Part shown: piece after piece, positions 1 through 10,328 of the stretch
Position numbering within the stretch: position 1 is the first letter of the stretch
Layout of the letters: every line of letters begins with the position of its first letter
From: Tieghemostelium lacteum
Lineage: Eukaryota > Evosea > Eumycetozoa > Dictyosteliales > Raperosteliaceae
Direction: 5' to 3'
NCBI GenBank assembly: GCA_001606155.1
Contig: LODT01000015.1
Coordinates: 1 to 64,000, forward strand
Length of the DNA stretch: 64,000 bases
The notes under the pieces: model-generated
Database searches by the model: none
Seen by the model: only the letters and a program-made list of their open reading frames with translations
Told to the model about the DNA's origin: nothing
Translations under genes and position numbers: made by a program

Positions 1-77
1 TATATATATATATATATATTATTATATATATATTATTTTTTTTTTTTTTTTTTGATCATTTATGCAATAACCACACA

Positions 78-2513
78 ATGGAAGATAATTATAATTTATT
101 TAAATTAGTATTTTCAAATAAATATTTATTAAATAGAATATTTTATTGGGTTAGATATCAAGAGATTAATAAAAATAATTCATTATTATCAAAAAAGAGA
201 TTTGATTGTATACATTCAATAGAATGGATGATAAATTATGGACATTTATCATTATTAAAATATAAATTGGAAAAGAAATGTCATCTATCACTATTTAATC
301 CATTATTACTTTTAGAAAAAGTTAAAGATAAAGAAATTTATCAATTACTGTTGGATGGATATAGCCATTTATTAAATGATCATCAAATTTTAGAAATGTC
401 AATTCAACAAGAAAACTCTATAGCATTTAAAGTACTTTTAAATAGTTTACAATATAAATCTAATAGTTTTATAGTTGATCAAGCTATTAGAAATGGTGAT
501 GTTGGTGTATTGGAATTTATAAGAGCTCATTATGCAATTCATCAAATTGCATTTAAATATTCAGAATCTGATCTATTATTAAATGCAATAACTTCCGATA
601 ATAGAAATCAAGTTTTAGAATATCTAATTGATCGTTTATCAATTGATTTTACAAAAACGGATTTTACACAGTTTACAATCAAAGATTATCACTATTCATA
701 TTTTTTATCCTTAGATTTAAAATGGATAGAAATGTTTTATATTTATTTTGATTTGGATAAATTAGTAACTTCACTTCAAAATTTAATTTTTGATATGGAA
801 CATTATAATTATTCTCCAAGAATTTTTAATGTAAAATCAATAATTTTAAATAGTAATGATATTATAAATTTTATTGAAAAATTACATTTTATATACAGTA
901 AAAATAATAAAACAAAAAAATTCCTATCACCATCATTTATTACTCAATTTCAAAATTATAAGAATAAGAATAATAATAATAATAATAATGAAACAGTATT
1001 AGAATTATTTATAGATCAAGTATTAGTACAACTTTATACAGCAGATCAATATAGAATATATATGATTATATATTTAATATGTTATGATATAACAAATAAG
1101 AAAATGTTAAAGAGTATAGAAACTGAAACGTATTTGGATAATGATTATAAAAATTATTATCAACATGATGAACCATATTATTTTCAACAAAATGTAATAT
1201 TTTGGATAGTTGATAACCACGTATCTAACGTAAAGAGATTTTTTGAAAATCTTTTAATACTATATAATGATGGTTTGGTTGTTTGGGATGAAATGGAAAT
1301 TCTTTGTGAAATTATAAAACGTAATGAAAATGAAATCTTTAAATTACTAGTATCAAAACAACAATTACAATCCCAATTAGATCAAGTTTTAAAGTATATT
1401 GTAAAAGATGATAAATTAGATTATCTAATGATACTTTCACAATGTGGTCATTTACATAAACAACATGTAACTCTGATAAAGGATTATTCATTGGAATTTG
1501 GTAAATTAAAAATTTATCAATTTCTAGTTGATCTAATGCAATATAATCCAAAATCACCAAATCAATATGATTTAAAGATTGCATGTGCTAGTGGTCATAA
1601 TGATATAGTTAGATATCTATTGGAAGTAGTTCATGAAGACTGTACACCTATATGTCTAATAAGAGCTGCAGAGAATAGAAATTTACCATTACTAAAATAT
1701 TTAATTCAATCTCAGCCCCATATTCACTGTGACCGTTTAATTCATGAATGTTCAAAAAGTGTCGATCTATTGGAGCTCTTAAAATCATTTGAACATGGTT
1801 GGGCATTGGGTAGATTTGGTTCACCATCAGATGCAGTAGCCAATAACATTTTGGTAAATGAAAATCTTCAAAAGGGTTATATTCATGACTTTTTTTCATT
1901 TTTAAAATCTGCTGATGAAATTACTTCACCAAATTATATGACTATTGGTAAAAATGGTGATATTGCTCTCATTGAAAATCTAATTTCCAATTTTAAATTG
2001 TCTGATAATCAATTACAATTTATTTTCAAGTCTAGTATTGAAAGTGGTCATTTTCATGTCATTCAATATTTCCATAAATCTGGAATATTACCTTACAAGT
2101 CCAATGTATCATTCTATAAAGGATGTATCTATTCAGCACTCACTAGTAGACATTTACCAATTATTAAACATTTATTGGAACAATTGAAAATACCACTACC
2201 AAATGCCACTGAGCTATCACCATACATTCTAAGTCTAATGACTGGTGGTTATCTATCCATTATTAAATACCTAATCGATAGATACAATGAAAAGAATATA
2301 ATTCAAAAATTTCTACCAATCTATTTAGAAGGTTCAATTAAAAACAAAAAGATTCCAATGATGAATTATCTTTTAGATACTGGTTCCTATACTAGTACAT
2401 TTCAATTACTTCAATCTCCAATTTTAACAAATAATCCTGATGTACTATATCATTTTATAAATAATAGTTTTGTTTCAAATCTATTAAACAATAGAAATAA
2501 TTTAAATAAATAG
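78..2513 (+). CDS. Dictyostelid ankyrin-repeat protein
   Basis: Intronless gene for 811 residues. The amino terminus (residues about 8-50, LFKLVFSNKYLLNRIF, then an HSIEWMINYGHLSLLKY ankyrin-like unit) is the block that opens many dictyostelid ankyrin-like proteins. Further ankyrin-type helices with the pattern G-H-x-x-I/V-x-Y/F-L-x are seen around residues 140-160, 500-560 and 650-760 (for example ASGHNDIVRYLLE). A short Asn run lies near residue 300. No catalytic domain is visible, so a scaffold or recognition role is inferred. The start at 78 follows an A-rich leader and gives the expected amino-terminal block. The family is large in dictyostelids and individual members have no assigned function that I know of. 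Confidence 0.85.
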   Translation: MEDNYNLFKLVFSNKYLLNRIFYWVRYQEINKNNSLLSKKRFDCIHSIEWMINYGHLSLLKYKLEKKCHLSLFNPLLLLEKVKDKEIYQLLLDGYSHLLNDHQILEMSIQQENSIAFKVLLNSLQYKSNSFIVDQAIRNGDVGVLEFIRAHYAIHQIAFKYSESDLLLNAITSDNRNQVLEYLIDRLSIDFTKTDFTQFTIKDYHYSYFLSLDLKWIEMFYIYFDLDKLVTSLQNLIFDMEHYNYSPRIFNVKSIILNSNDIINFIEKLHFIYSKNNKTKKFLSPSFITQFQNYKNKNNNNNNNETVLELFIDQVLVQLYTADQYRIYMIIYLICYDITNKKMLKSIETETYLDNDYKNYYQHDEPYYFQQNVIFWIVDNHVSNVKRFFENLLILYNDGLVVWDEMEILCEIIKRNENEIFKLLVSKQQLQSQLDQVLKYIVKDDKLDYLMILSQCGHLHKQHVTLIKDYSLEFGKLKIYQFLVDLMQYNPKSPNQYDLKIACASGHNDIVRYLLEVVHEDCTPICLIRAAENRNLPLLKYLIQSQPHIHCDRLIHECSKSVDLLELLKSFEHGWALGRFGSPSDAVANNILVNENLQKGYIHDFFSFLKSADEITSPNYMTIGKNGDIALIENLISNFKLSDNQLQFIFKSSIESGHFHVIQYFHKSGILPYKSNVSFYKGCIYSALTSRHLPIIKHLLEQLKIPLPNATELSPYILSLMTGGYLSIIKYLIDRYNEKNIIQKFLPIYLEGSIKNKKIPMMNYLLDTGSYTSTFQLLQSPILTNNPDVLYHFINNSFVSNLLNNRNNLNK

Positions 2514-3448
2514 TACGCACTATTATTATTATTATTTATTTACTATGGGTAGTAAATCAGTCGATAAAAACAATATTTAATAGATTAGATCTTTTTAATA
2601 ACTATCAATGTTATAAAATCAACAATTGTGTAAAATTTTTTTTTATTGAAATACAAATATCATATGAAAAATAATATTATAAAAACACAAATTTATAGAA
2701 TAGTGTGTTATTTATAAACCACACTAAATTCGTACTACCCCAAAAAGAGATAATATAATTTTTTTTTTATTTTTTACATTATCAAATCATTATAATCATA
2801 AAAATCGAATATCTATGGGTTATTACGATGGTGTGTTATTGCATAGGATATCAATAGAGAAATGCTGTCATCTCTACAAATATAAATTTTAAAATCAAAA
2901 TGCTTAATATTAATCACAATAGTTGATAGTACAACTTGTTTGCTCAATTGTAAAATTTGGTGGTAAAAATAATTGTAGAAATTATTTCTTTTTTAATAAA
3001 TTATTACTTCTCACTTGTATTACAAAATTGGAATTTTAAAATCAAAAAGCTAGATAGAGCAAACAAAGAATTAGTTATAAAAAACAAAAAATATTTTTAT
3101 TTATATATATATATATATATTAATATTAAAAAAAAAAATAATATTTTTATAAATATCAATGTTCTAATTGTACAACAATCAAATTTTGTAGACTTTATCA
3201 AGATATTTATTTGTTTTTGTTTTTTTGCGAAATTAATTTAAGTTTTGGTGGTTTTTCTAATTTTTTTTTCATATTACTTTACCACCTAAATTACTGTTCT
3301 ATATTATCTGATAGAACCTTATTTATTCAAATTTTATATAAAAAAGAATTTTTTTTTTTTTTTTTATTAGTTTTATCATTAATCTAAAATAATTTATCCC
3401 AATTTTGATATTTTATTATAAAAAAAAAACACAATATATACACATAAA
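2514..3448. other. Intergenic region, no gene seen
   Basis: 935 bases of AT-rich DNA between the ankyrin gene and the ABC gene. A 94-codon open stretch at 2957-3241 has the composition of non-coding DNA (Ile/Asn/Lys/Phe/Tyr only) and no recognisable motif. The last 100 bases hold long T and A tracts like those at dictyostelid promoters. Confidence 0.6.
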
Positions 3449-5048
3449 ATGGCATCAATGATTGAAAATATTCAAACAGATGAAAAATTTTTTGGACAAG
3501 TTAGATTAAAGAATGATGATAATATAGATTTTCATGATTCTAGTAATATATTGGTCATGAAGAATATACATAAAACTTATTTATTAGGTATAGAAGGTGT
3601 ACCAGCACTTAGAGGTGTTACCATGTCAATTAAAAGAGGTGAATTTGTTTGTATATTTGGTACCTCTGGTGGTGGTAAAACTACAATGTTAAATATCATT
3701 GGAACTATAGATAAACCTACTAAAGGTGATATGAAATTATGTGGTAAAAGTAAGAAATCTTAGAATCAACACACTCTCGCCACACATTTAGTAAAAAAAG
3801 AGACTAACTTTTATTATTGATAAATAGTGATAAACCATAAAACTACCGATAAAGATTTAGCATTTCTTCGATTGAAACACATTGGATTTGTATTTCAAAC
3901 ATTTAATTTATTGTCATCATTGACTGCATTGGAAAATGTAGAGATGCCAATGATTTTACTGGGTGAATTGTCAGCCAGTGAGAGAAGAGAAAGAGCAATA
4001 TCACTATTGACCAAAGTGGGAATGAAAGATCGTCTCGACCATTTCCCATCACAATTGTCAGGTGGTGAACAACAAAGAGTAACTATTGCACGTGCAATTG
4101 CAAACAGTCCTGAAGTTTTATTATTAGATGAACCTACAGGTGATCTAGATACTGTGAATACAAGTATCATTATGAAACTTCTAACCGATCTCAATAAGAC
4201 TGAAAATATTACTTTGGTAATGGTCACTCATGATGTTGGTCTAAAAATGTACTCTGATCGTATCATTTGGATGAGAGATGGTAAAATTCAAAGAATTGAA
4301 ACTGTTTCAAAATCTAAACAAGCTGATCAATTTGAAAAACTTTATAGAGAAGTTGATGTAAGTTTAATAATCAATAATTTTTAATATTATTATTCTAACT
4401 CATTTTTGTTTTTAGGTTATAAATCAAAATCAAAAAAATGGAATAAACAGTGTATATGTAGATAGTAATAATAAATCAAAAGCTAGAGTTGGTAATATGA
4501 CAGAATATAGAAGACCTTTTGATTATAAATCGATAGCCTATGAAAATGTATCAGAGGGATCATCATCATCTTCATCACCATCAACAGATAGAGCATTATT
4601 ACAACAAGCAAATCATTCAATATCACCACCAATTCGTCATTATGGACCACCAAATACAACTACAACTACAACAACAACTACTACTACTACTGCAAATAGT
4701 GGATCATCATCTTCTAACAGGTTACAACAAAGTGGTAGTAATCCTTCAACACCACCATTTACAGATCAATCATCACCACAATTAAATTCAACCTCAGCTC
4801 TAAAACAACCATATATTATTGAAAATGAAAATAGATTTCCTCTTACCAGTAGTGATAGTCAATCACTACTTATAAATTTGGGTTCTGATGAAGGTTCACC
4901 ATTTACATTTAAAAAGAAACCTCAAATTACTCAAGATATTATATCAAGTGATGATGTTTATATACAATCATCACCATCCTCTTCTAGTAGTGGTGTACCT
5001 CAACCCACTCTAAATCAACTTACAAAAGATATTGAAAGAATATTATAA
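3449..5048 (+). CDS. ABC transporter H-family-like ATPase
   Basis: Three exons by my reading: 3449-3749, 3828-4357 and 4416-5048, with GTAAG donors and TAG acceptors, giving about 487 residues. A single nucleotide-binding domain is complete: Walker A G71-TSGGGKT, signature LSGGEQQR, Walker B LLLDEP and H-loop VTHD. No membrane span is present. This resembles the dictyostelid ABC-H group, whose ATPase is close to bacterial LolD/MacB exporter ATPases. The carboxyl half (from about residue 280) is Ser/Thr/Pro-rich low complexity. A membrane partner must be encoded elsewhere if it is a transporter. Frames agree across both introns, which supports the exon model. Which ABC-H member it corresponds to is unclear. 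Confidence 0.85.
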
Positions 5049-5190
5049 ATTACAAAATCATTAAAAAAAACATTACAAAACCTCTCCCAAGGTTTCAAAA
5101 ACTACCTCCCTCTCAATCCTTATCTATTACATCTGTACAATATTATTTTTTTTCTTCTTCTTTTATATTTACATTATTAAGATAACTTAT

Positions 5191-5754
5191 TTAAGTACCT
5201 GTAGGAGTTGATTGCTTTTTATGAGTTGGAGTTTTAAAAGACATTGCTTCAATTTCTATTACTTTGGAGGAATATTCAGAATCATCAAATTCTAAAACAT
5301 CTACATTTTTTAATACCTCCGCTATAAATGATGCAATTTGATGTTTACAATAAATGGATTCTGATCTTAATAATACTGAGAAATTAAATGAAGGACAACT
5401 ACAATAATCACCATCGATAAGACACATATATTTTCCACCTTTTGTACCTTCTATAACATAAAAATACCTATTCGATGGTAAAAATGTATACCTTTTAATT
5501 AATTTTTCATCTATAATATCCAATGATGCAAAAAGTGGTTGATCAAATATAAAATATAAACTTAATAAACATTCATCTGTAACTATTTTGATCAATAAAT
5601 AATTAGTTTAATATTTATAAAAAAAAACTATTGGAGAATTATACATACTTGTTAGATTTTGATAACTATCAAATATTTTTTTTATTATTGGAACTAATTT
5701 AACATCAGATGGTGAAATATTTGTTATAGATTCTAGTAAGTTTTGTTCAATCAT
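5191..5754 (-). CDS. SWIM zinc finger protein, ZSWIM7/SWS1-like
   Basis: Two exons on the minus strand, 5754-5649 and 5582-5191, for about 165 residues. The SWIM motif is clear: C-x-C in DYCSCPSF followed by C-x-H in YCKHQIA. Length and the spacing of this motif match ZSWIM7/SWS1, which pairs with a RAD51 paralogue (SWSAP1 or equivalents) in the Shu complex and supports homologous recombination. Exon 1 supplies the amino-terminal helix (MIEQNLLESI) and joins in phase. The Ser/Thr/Lys tail after the SWIM motif is a little longer than in the human protein (140 residues). Function is inferred from the family. Confidence 0.8.
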
Positions 5755-6107
5755 TATATAGTTTTAAAATGAATATGAAAAGTTGGTAAAAAATTAAAAA
5801 TTTTTTTTCTTATAAATTATATCAAAATCTTATACAATCGACTTTATCAGCCTGTTATGTTGTATAATTATAAATTTAAATCTTGGTATTTAAAATACTA
5901 TTGAAATAAAGTAGATCGCATTTTGATGGAAATTATTCAAATATAGATTTTTATATAAATATCTTGAGCTCCTAAAAATAATAATAGAAACTTTCAATTT
6001 AATGTTTTCATATAAAAATTTTCAAAATTGATTTTTAGTGAAAGAATTTATAAAAATGAAATACTTTAAACATATTTTTAACTTTTAAATCTATATTTTG
6101 AATAAAA
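5755..6107. other. Divergent intergenic region, no gene seen
   Basis: About 350 bases between two genes read outwards from it, so it probably holds both promoters. I see only AT-rich sequence without a coding frame or a recognisable regulatory motif. Confidence 0.5.
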
Positions 6108-6871
6108 ATGAATAATATTGAAGAATCAAATAAACCTTGTACACCATTAACTGAATTTAAAATTACTAATGATAAATTTCAATTAAGTAATGTTGATAGC
6201 AAGGTTATTGAAGGTATTGAAAATGTAGTTATAATGAAAAATGTTCTCTCTGTTGATGAATGTAAAACTATAATATCAACAATATACAAGATTGCTGATA
6301 AAGAGAAAAAGGGTAAAGATAATGAACATTTTGCTCTCTTTGGATCTAGATATCGTAGATATTCAGAAGAATTATCAAAAGTTCTATTTGAAAGAATTAA
6401 AGATCAATTACCATCTACCATCACTAAACCTGACCCAAAAGATTCCACAAAATCTCAAATTTGGAAACTTGATAGTTTAGCAAACAAATTTAAATTTATT
6501 AGATATAGTATTGTATCTCATATAATATCATAATCATGTGTATATAATATTCTTATTAACACTTTAATAATGATTTTCTTTTAGATAAAAAACAAGAATT
6601 TCCAAAACATACAGATAATGAATTTAAATTAGCAGAAGATAGACAAAGTCATTTAACAATATTATTCTATTTGAATAATGGTGGTAATGATTTTAAAGGT
6701 GGTGATTTAAGATTATATCATAAGACTGGTATAAATGCAACATTGTTTACAACATTTCAACCATTAACTGGTAGTGTAGTTGTATTTCCACATGGTGTTA
6801 TTCATGATAGTTCACCAATTACCAAGAGTAAAAAATATGTAGTACGTTCAGATGTTGTATATACACTCTAA
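6108..6871 (+). CDS. 2-oxoglutarate/Fe(II) dioxygenase, prolyl-4-hydroxylase-like
   Basis: Two exons, 6108-6507 and 6585-6871, for about 228 residues. Splicing restores the double-stranded beta-helix core: FIRYN-KKQEFPKH-TD carries the HxD iron ligands (H142, D144), VIHDSSP the distal histidine (H207), and KYVVRSDVVY the arginine that binds 2-oxoglutarate (R221). The region SHLTILFYLNNG with GGDLRLY is typical of the 2OG-FeII_Oxy_3 family. No signal peptide is visible, so it is likely cytosolic or nuclear, unlike collagen P4H. The substrate cannot be told from sequence; proteins, DNA/RNA or small molecules are all possible in this superfamily. Confidence 0.85.
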
Positions 6872-7001
6872 AAAGAACCATTTTGAAAATTTGATATTAA
6901 AACTAAGTATTACTGTATAGGTATTTTTTTTTATTTGTTATTATTATTACTATATAAACTAAATAGTAAAATAGTTTTTTTAAAGAGAAGTTTTAAAGAT
7001 T

Positions 7002-8570
7002 TTAATTTAATTTATCTTTTTGTTTTTGAACTTTCTTTTGGACTTGATCTATTCTACGGTTTTTAGGTTGATGTAAACCATACCAACCACCAAGACCAGC
7101 TAAACCAAATATAATACTCCATTTAGTGAATGAGGCAGCATTCATAAAGATATAAGAGGTAGCAACACCACCAGTTACACCACCAACACCAGCCCAAATG
7201 GCACCATCACGATGATTGAGACTCTTGAAATCATTACGGAACCAGTGAATGGTGTTATTGGATGTTTCATGAATCTTTTCATTGGTCTTCTCAATGGCAT
7301 CAAGTGATTCATCTAATGTTTCAGATGTCAATTTCTTTACAGTATCAAAAGCATTGTTGGTCTTATCATGAATGTTTTGGAACAAGTCATCAGATTTCTT
7401 TTCAGCATCCTTGAGTGCTTCATCCATTTGTTTGGATTTATCAATAGACCATTCTTTGACATCCTTAGCTGCCTTTTTGGCATCTTTACTGGCGGATTCT
7501 ACATTATCCTCAATGACTTGTCCGGTTCCCCTAAAGAAATTAGAAATACCTTGGAAGAAACCAGTGGTTTGTTCTTCAACTTCCTTTTTGGCTTCAACAG
7601 TTTTTTTCTCCACAAATTCTTTGTTCTTGTTCATTGAGTCTTTCATGTTTTCAAAAGATTTGGAAGCTTTCTTTTCAAGATTATTAGTGGTATCTGAAGC
7701 TTGTTTCATTAGATTATCTTTCATATCAACAGCTGTAGTCTTGGTATCTTCCCATTTGTGTGCAAGATTATCACCAACATTACTAGCCTTCTTGGTTTCT
7801 TCCCATTTCTTGGATGCAGTGTCTTTGGTATCTTCCCATGCCTTTGATGCGGTTTCTTTGGTATCTTCCCATTTATGAGATAGATCTTTACCCATATCAT
7901 CAGCCTTTTCCTTAGCATCATCCAAAGTCTCTTTAGTAGCCTTCTTGGTCTTATCCCATTGTTTACCAGCTTCCTTTTTGGTATCATCCCATTGTTTACC
8001 AGCTTCCTTCTTGGTTTCATCTAGCTTATGTTCAGCATCATGGGTTAATTTCTCAGCAGATTTCTTTGTCTTATCCCATTGTTTACCAGCTTCTTTCTTG
8101 GTTTCATCCCATTGTTTACCAGCTTCCTTTTTAGCATCTTCCAAACTTTCATCAAATGCTCTTTCACCTCTGGATTTTTTCATACCAATATCCTCACCTT
8201 CCACTGGTAACTTTTTATCAACGGTTTCTTGGAGATCATGTAACTTTTCTTTTCCAGTCTTTTTTAATTCATCTTTAGTCTGGTCCATTTCATTGTAGTA
8301 CATGTTTGGTTGATGAAGTAAATCATTTTTAACCTTTTCTGTAGCATCTCCAAGATCCTTTTTAACATATTCATAATGTTTCTTGGCTTCATGTTGACCT
8401 TTCTTCAAATGGTTTTTGGCATCTTTACCCAATAATTCATTTTCGTGAGTAATTGATTTATATCCGCTATCAATATCAGCTTTCAAATGTTCTCTAGCTT
8501 CATCCAAATCATTCTTTAAATCTCTAGATGTACTTTTGTAATCTAATTTTGTATCATCACCTTTACCCAT
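7002..8570 (-). CDS. Long charged 11-mer-repeat protein with C-terminal membrane region
   Basis: Intronless gene for 522 residues. Residues about 120-290 are built of near-identical 11-residue units of the type KKEAGKQWDET, later degenerating to KWEDTKETA. Such units make long amphipathic helices like those of group 3 LEA proteins, apolipoproteins and perilipin-like lipid-droplet proteins. Near the end (residues about 455-500) a Gly/Ala-rich stretch (IWAGVGGVTGGVA, then a second hydrophobic segment WSIIFGLAGLGGWYGL) could form two membrane passes, followed by a basic tail. This is reminiscent of MICOS MIC26/27 or of lipid-droplet hairpins but I do not see a decisive motif. Function is unknown; membrane-anchored, lipid-binding or stress-protective roles are inference. 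Trp in the repeat is unusual for LEA proteins. Confidence 0.8.
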   Translation of the reverse strand: MGKGDDTKLDYKSTSRDLKNDLDEAREHLKADIDSGYKSITHENELLGKDAKNHLKKGQHEAKKHYEYVKKDLGDATEKVKNDLLHQPNMYYNEMDQTKDELKKTGKEKLHDLQETVDKKLPVEGEDIGMKKSRGERAFDESLEDAKKEAGKQWDETKKEAGKQWDKTKKSAEKLTHDAEHKLDETKKEAGKQWDDTKKEAGKQWDKTKKATKETLDDAKEKADDMGKDLSHKWEDTKETASKAWEDTKDTASKKWEETKKASNVGDNLAHKWEDTKTTAVDMKDNLMKQASDTTNNLEKKASKSFENMKDSMNKNKEFVEKKTVEAKKEVEEQTTGFFQGISNFFRGTGQVIEDNVESASKDAKKAAKDVKEWSIDKSKQMDEALKDAEKKSDDLFQNIHDKTNNAFDTVKKLTSETLDESLDAIEKTNEKIHETSNNTIHWFRNDFKSLNHRDGAIWAGVGGVTGGVATSYIFMNAASFTKWSIIFGLAGLGGWYGLHQPKNRRIDQVQKKVQKQKDKLN

Positions 8571-8929
8571 TTTATTTTAATTTTTCTAATTCAATTCTAA
8601 AAAAACATAGTTAATATATAATAATTTAAATATTTAATAAAAAATACAAACATACTTTGTTATTATATTTCTAATTATTGAATTTAATAAAATAAATGAA
8701 GAATAAAAAATTTTGAGCTTATTAATACTAAAATTTAAATTCAAATCAAATTAAAAATTTACTTTTTTAGTAACTAAAAATCCTGGTTTCTAATAAGAAG
8801 ATCATATTTTATAAAAAAAGAATTTTTAATTTTAAAATTTCCTTAAAAAAACTTTGCAGATATAGTTTAAAATTAGTGTTGTATTTAGTTTCCCATGTAC
8901 AGATTGTAATTTGTAAATGAATGATATTT
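8571..8929. other. Intergenic region, no gene seen
   Basis: AT-rich stretch between two minus-strand genes; it would contain the promoter of the 11-mer-repeat gene and the 3' end of the small acidic-protein gene. No coding frame or motif recognised. Confidence 0.5.
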
Positions 8930-9223
8930 TCATTTATTTGGCAATTTTGTTGGTGGTGAAGAGAAATCAATTAAATCCATCGAATTTGTAATTTCGCTTT
9001 GATTTGATGCTACATGAGATTCTTTACTTATTCCAAGATCGTCAAATACATCTTTTTCTGTTATATTATTATTTTTATTTTTATTATTCACTATGTTATT
9101 TGATTTTTTAGATTTTGGAGAATTATATGATATTAATGATTCTGAACCTAATGGTAATGCATCTACATTTGAAGTTGTTTTATTACTATTATCTTCAAAG
9201 TCTAAATCTATTAAAGTTGACAT
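8930..9223 (-). CDS. Small acidic protein with clathrin-box-like motifs
   Basis: 97-codon open frame with good coding character (varied residues, no stop) starting at a plausible ATG preceded by A-rich DNA. The start reads MSTLIDLDFED: LIDLD at residues 4-8 fits the clathrin-box consensus L-hydrophobic-x-hydrophobic-D/E. A second related motif DLIDF lies near the end (MDLIDFSSPP), and DVFDDLG is in the middle. The rest is Asn/Lys/Ser-rich and probably disordered. A role as an endocytic accessory peptide is only inference; the family is not recognised. An upstream coding exon cannot be excluded. Confidence 0.55.
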   Translation of the reverse strand: MSTLIDLDFEDNSNKTTSNVDALPLGSESLISYNSPKSKKSNNIVNNKNKNNNITEKDVFDDLGISKESHVASNQSEITNSMDLIDFSSPPTKLPNK

Positions 9224-9541
9224 TGTTTTTATATATTACAAATAAAAATTTTTTTAAAATTATATAAACTTTTTAATTTAAAATATTTTCACAGAGAGAA
9301 TATCTAATTTGGATTTTAAAATAAACAAATCAAGAATTGAATAACAATGAAAGTGTGGGGTGTAAATATATATTCTAAAAAAAAAAAAATTTTAAATTAA
9401 ATTGAAAATTTTACATTATAAGAAAAAGTTCTCTCATTTTCAAATAATTTTTAATTTAAATTACTTTTTTTATTGTACAAAATTAACCTATATACATTGA
9501 AAAATCTAAAAATCTATAGATATATTATTATATTACTGTTT

Positions 9542-10086
9542 TTAATAAATCAAATTTGATTTATGGTATATTCTGTTAAAAAAAAAAAGTTAGATTATTG
9601 ATCGATATAAAGATTTTGAGATGGATAATGATGATGGGAACTTAGATCTTACCTTCCATTATTTGACTGAGAAATAAATTCTTCAATTGTTAACATATCA
9701 TTTGAATTATCTCTTTTCTCAGATGTTAAAATAAATTCTTCTACAGTTAAAAGTTCTTCCTCTTGTTCCTCTTCTTCTATATCATCAGGACCTTTACAAG
9801 ATAGGATAAATTCCTCTACAGTCATTAATCGAGTTTCTTTTGGTTTTGTGGTTCCAGAGGTTGTACATTGTTGTTCTTCAAATTCATTATCATACATTTG
9901 TAAACTAGTTATAAATTCTTCAACTGTAACTAATTCATTATCACTATCTCTCTGTTCACATGCAATGTCATCTTCATCCTCCTGGTTTATTTCATTTATA
10001 ATATGTTCTAGTGTTCTATTATTGTTTGTTGGTATTTGTACATTATTATTATTATTTCTATTTTTTCTTTTAATTAAAAATCTCAT
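9542..10086 (-). CDS. Protein with four LxTVEEFI repeats
   Basis: Exon 1 is 10086-9653. The open frame continues to a stop at 9649, but a GGTAAG donor at the end and an AACAG acceptor at 9573 allow a second, ten-codon exon ending at 9542 (RIYHKSNLIY); the unspliced form has 145 residues. After a basic, Asn-rich amino end, the motif LVTVEEFI (52-59) recurs as LMTVEEFI (87-94), LLTVEEFI (112-119) and MLTIEEFI (131-138), separated by acidic Asp/Glu-rich linkers. No known domain is recognised. The pattern of short helical motifs in a disordered acidic chain suggests multivalent docking to a partner, which is inference. Which 3' end is used is uncertain. Confidence 0.65.
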
Positions 10087-10328
10087 TCTTTTATAAATAT
10101 ATATATATATACAGCTGTTGGTTATTGTTTCAACTAAAAATTAAATAAATACTGTTGTTTGAATACTATACAAAAATAAAAAAAAAAAAAAAGTTATTGG
10201 TGTTGTTGTATGATGGATTTGTATCTGTAAAAGCGTGATACAGAGAAAAAATTTTAACGATATATTTTTCTTTTTTTTTCACTTTTTTTTCTTTTGATTT
10301 TCAATATTCGACTTTAAGGAAGAACAAA

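Noticed and set aside
2957-3241. 94-codon open stretch before the ABC gene
   Set aside because: Composition is that of random AT-rich DNA, no domain, no splice partner.
7368-8298. Several long plus-strand open frames opposite the 11-mer-repeat gene
   Set aside because: Shadow frames made by the repeated codons; they have no own start context and mirror the repeats.
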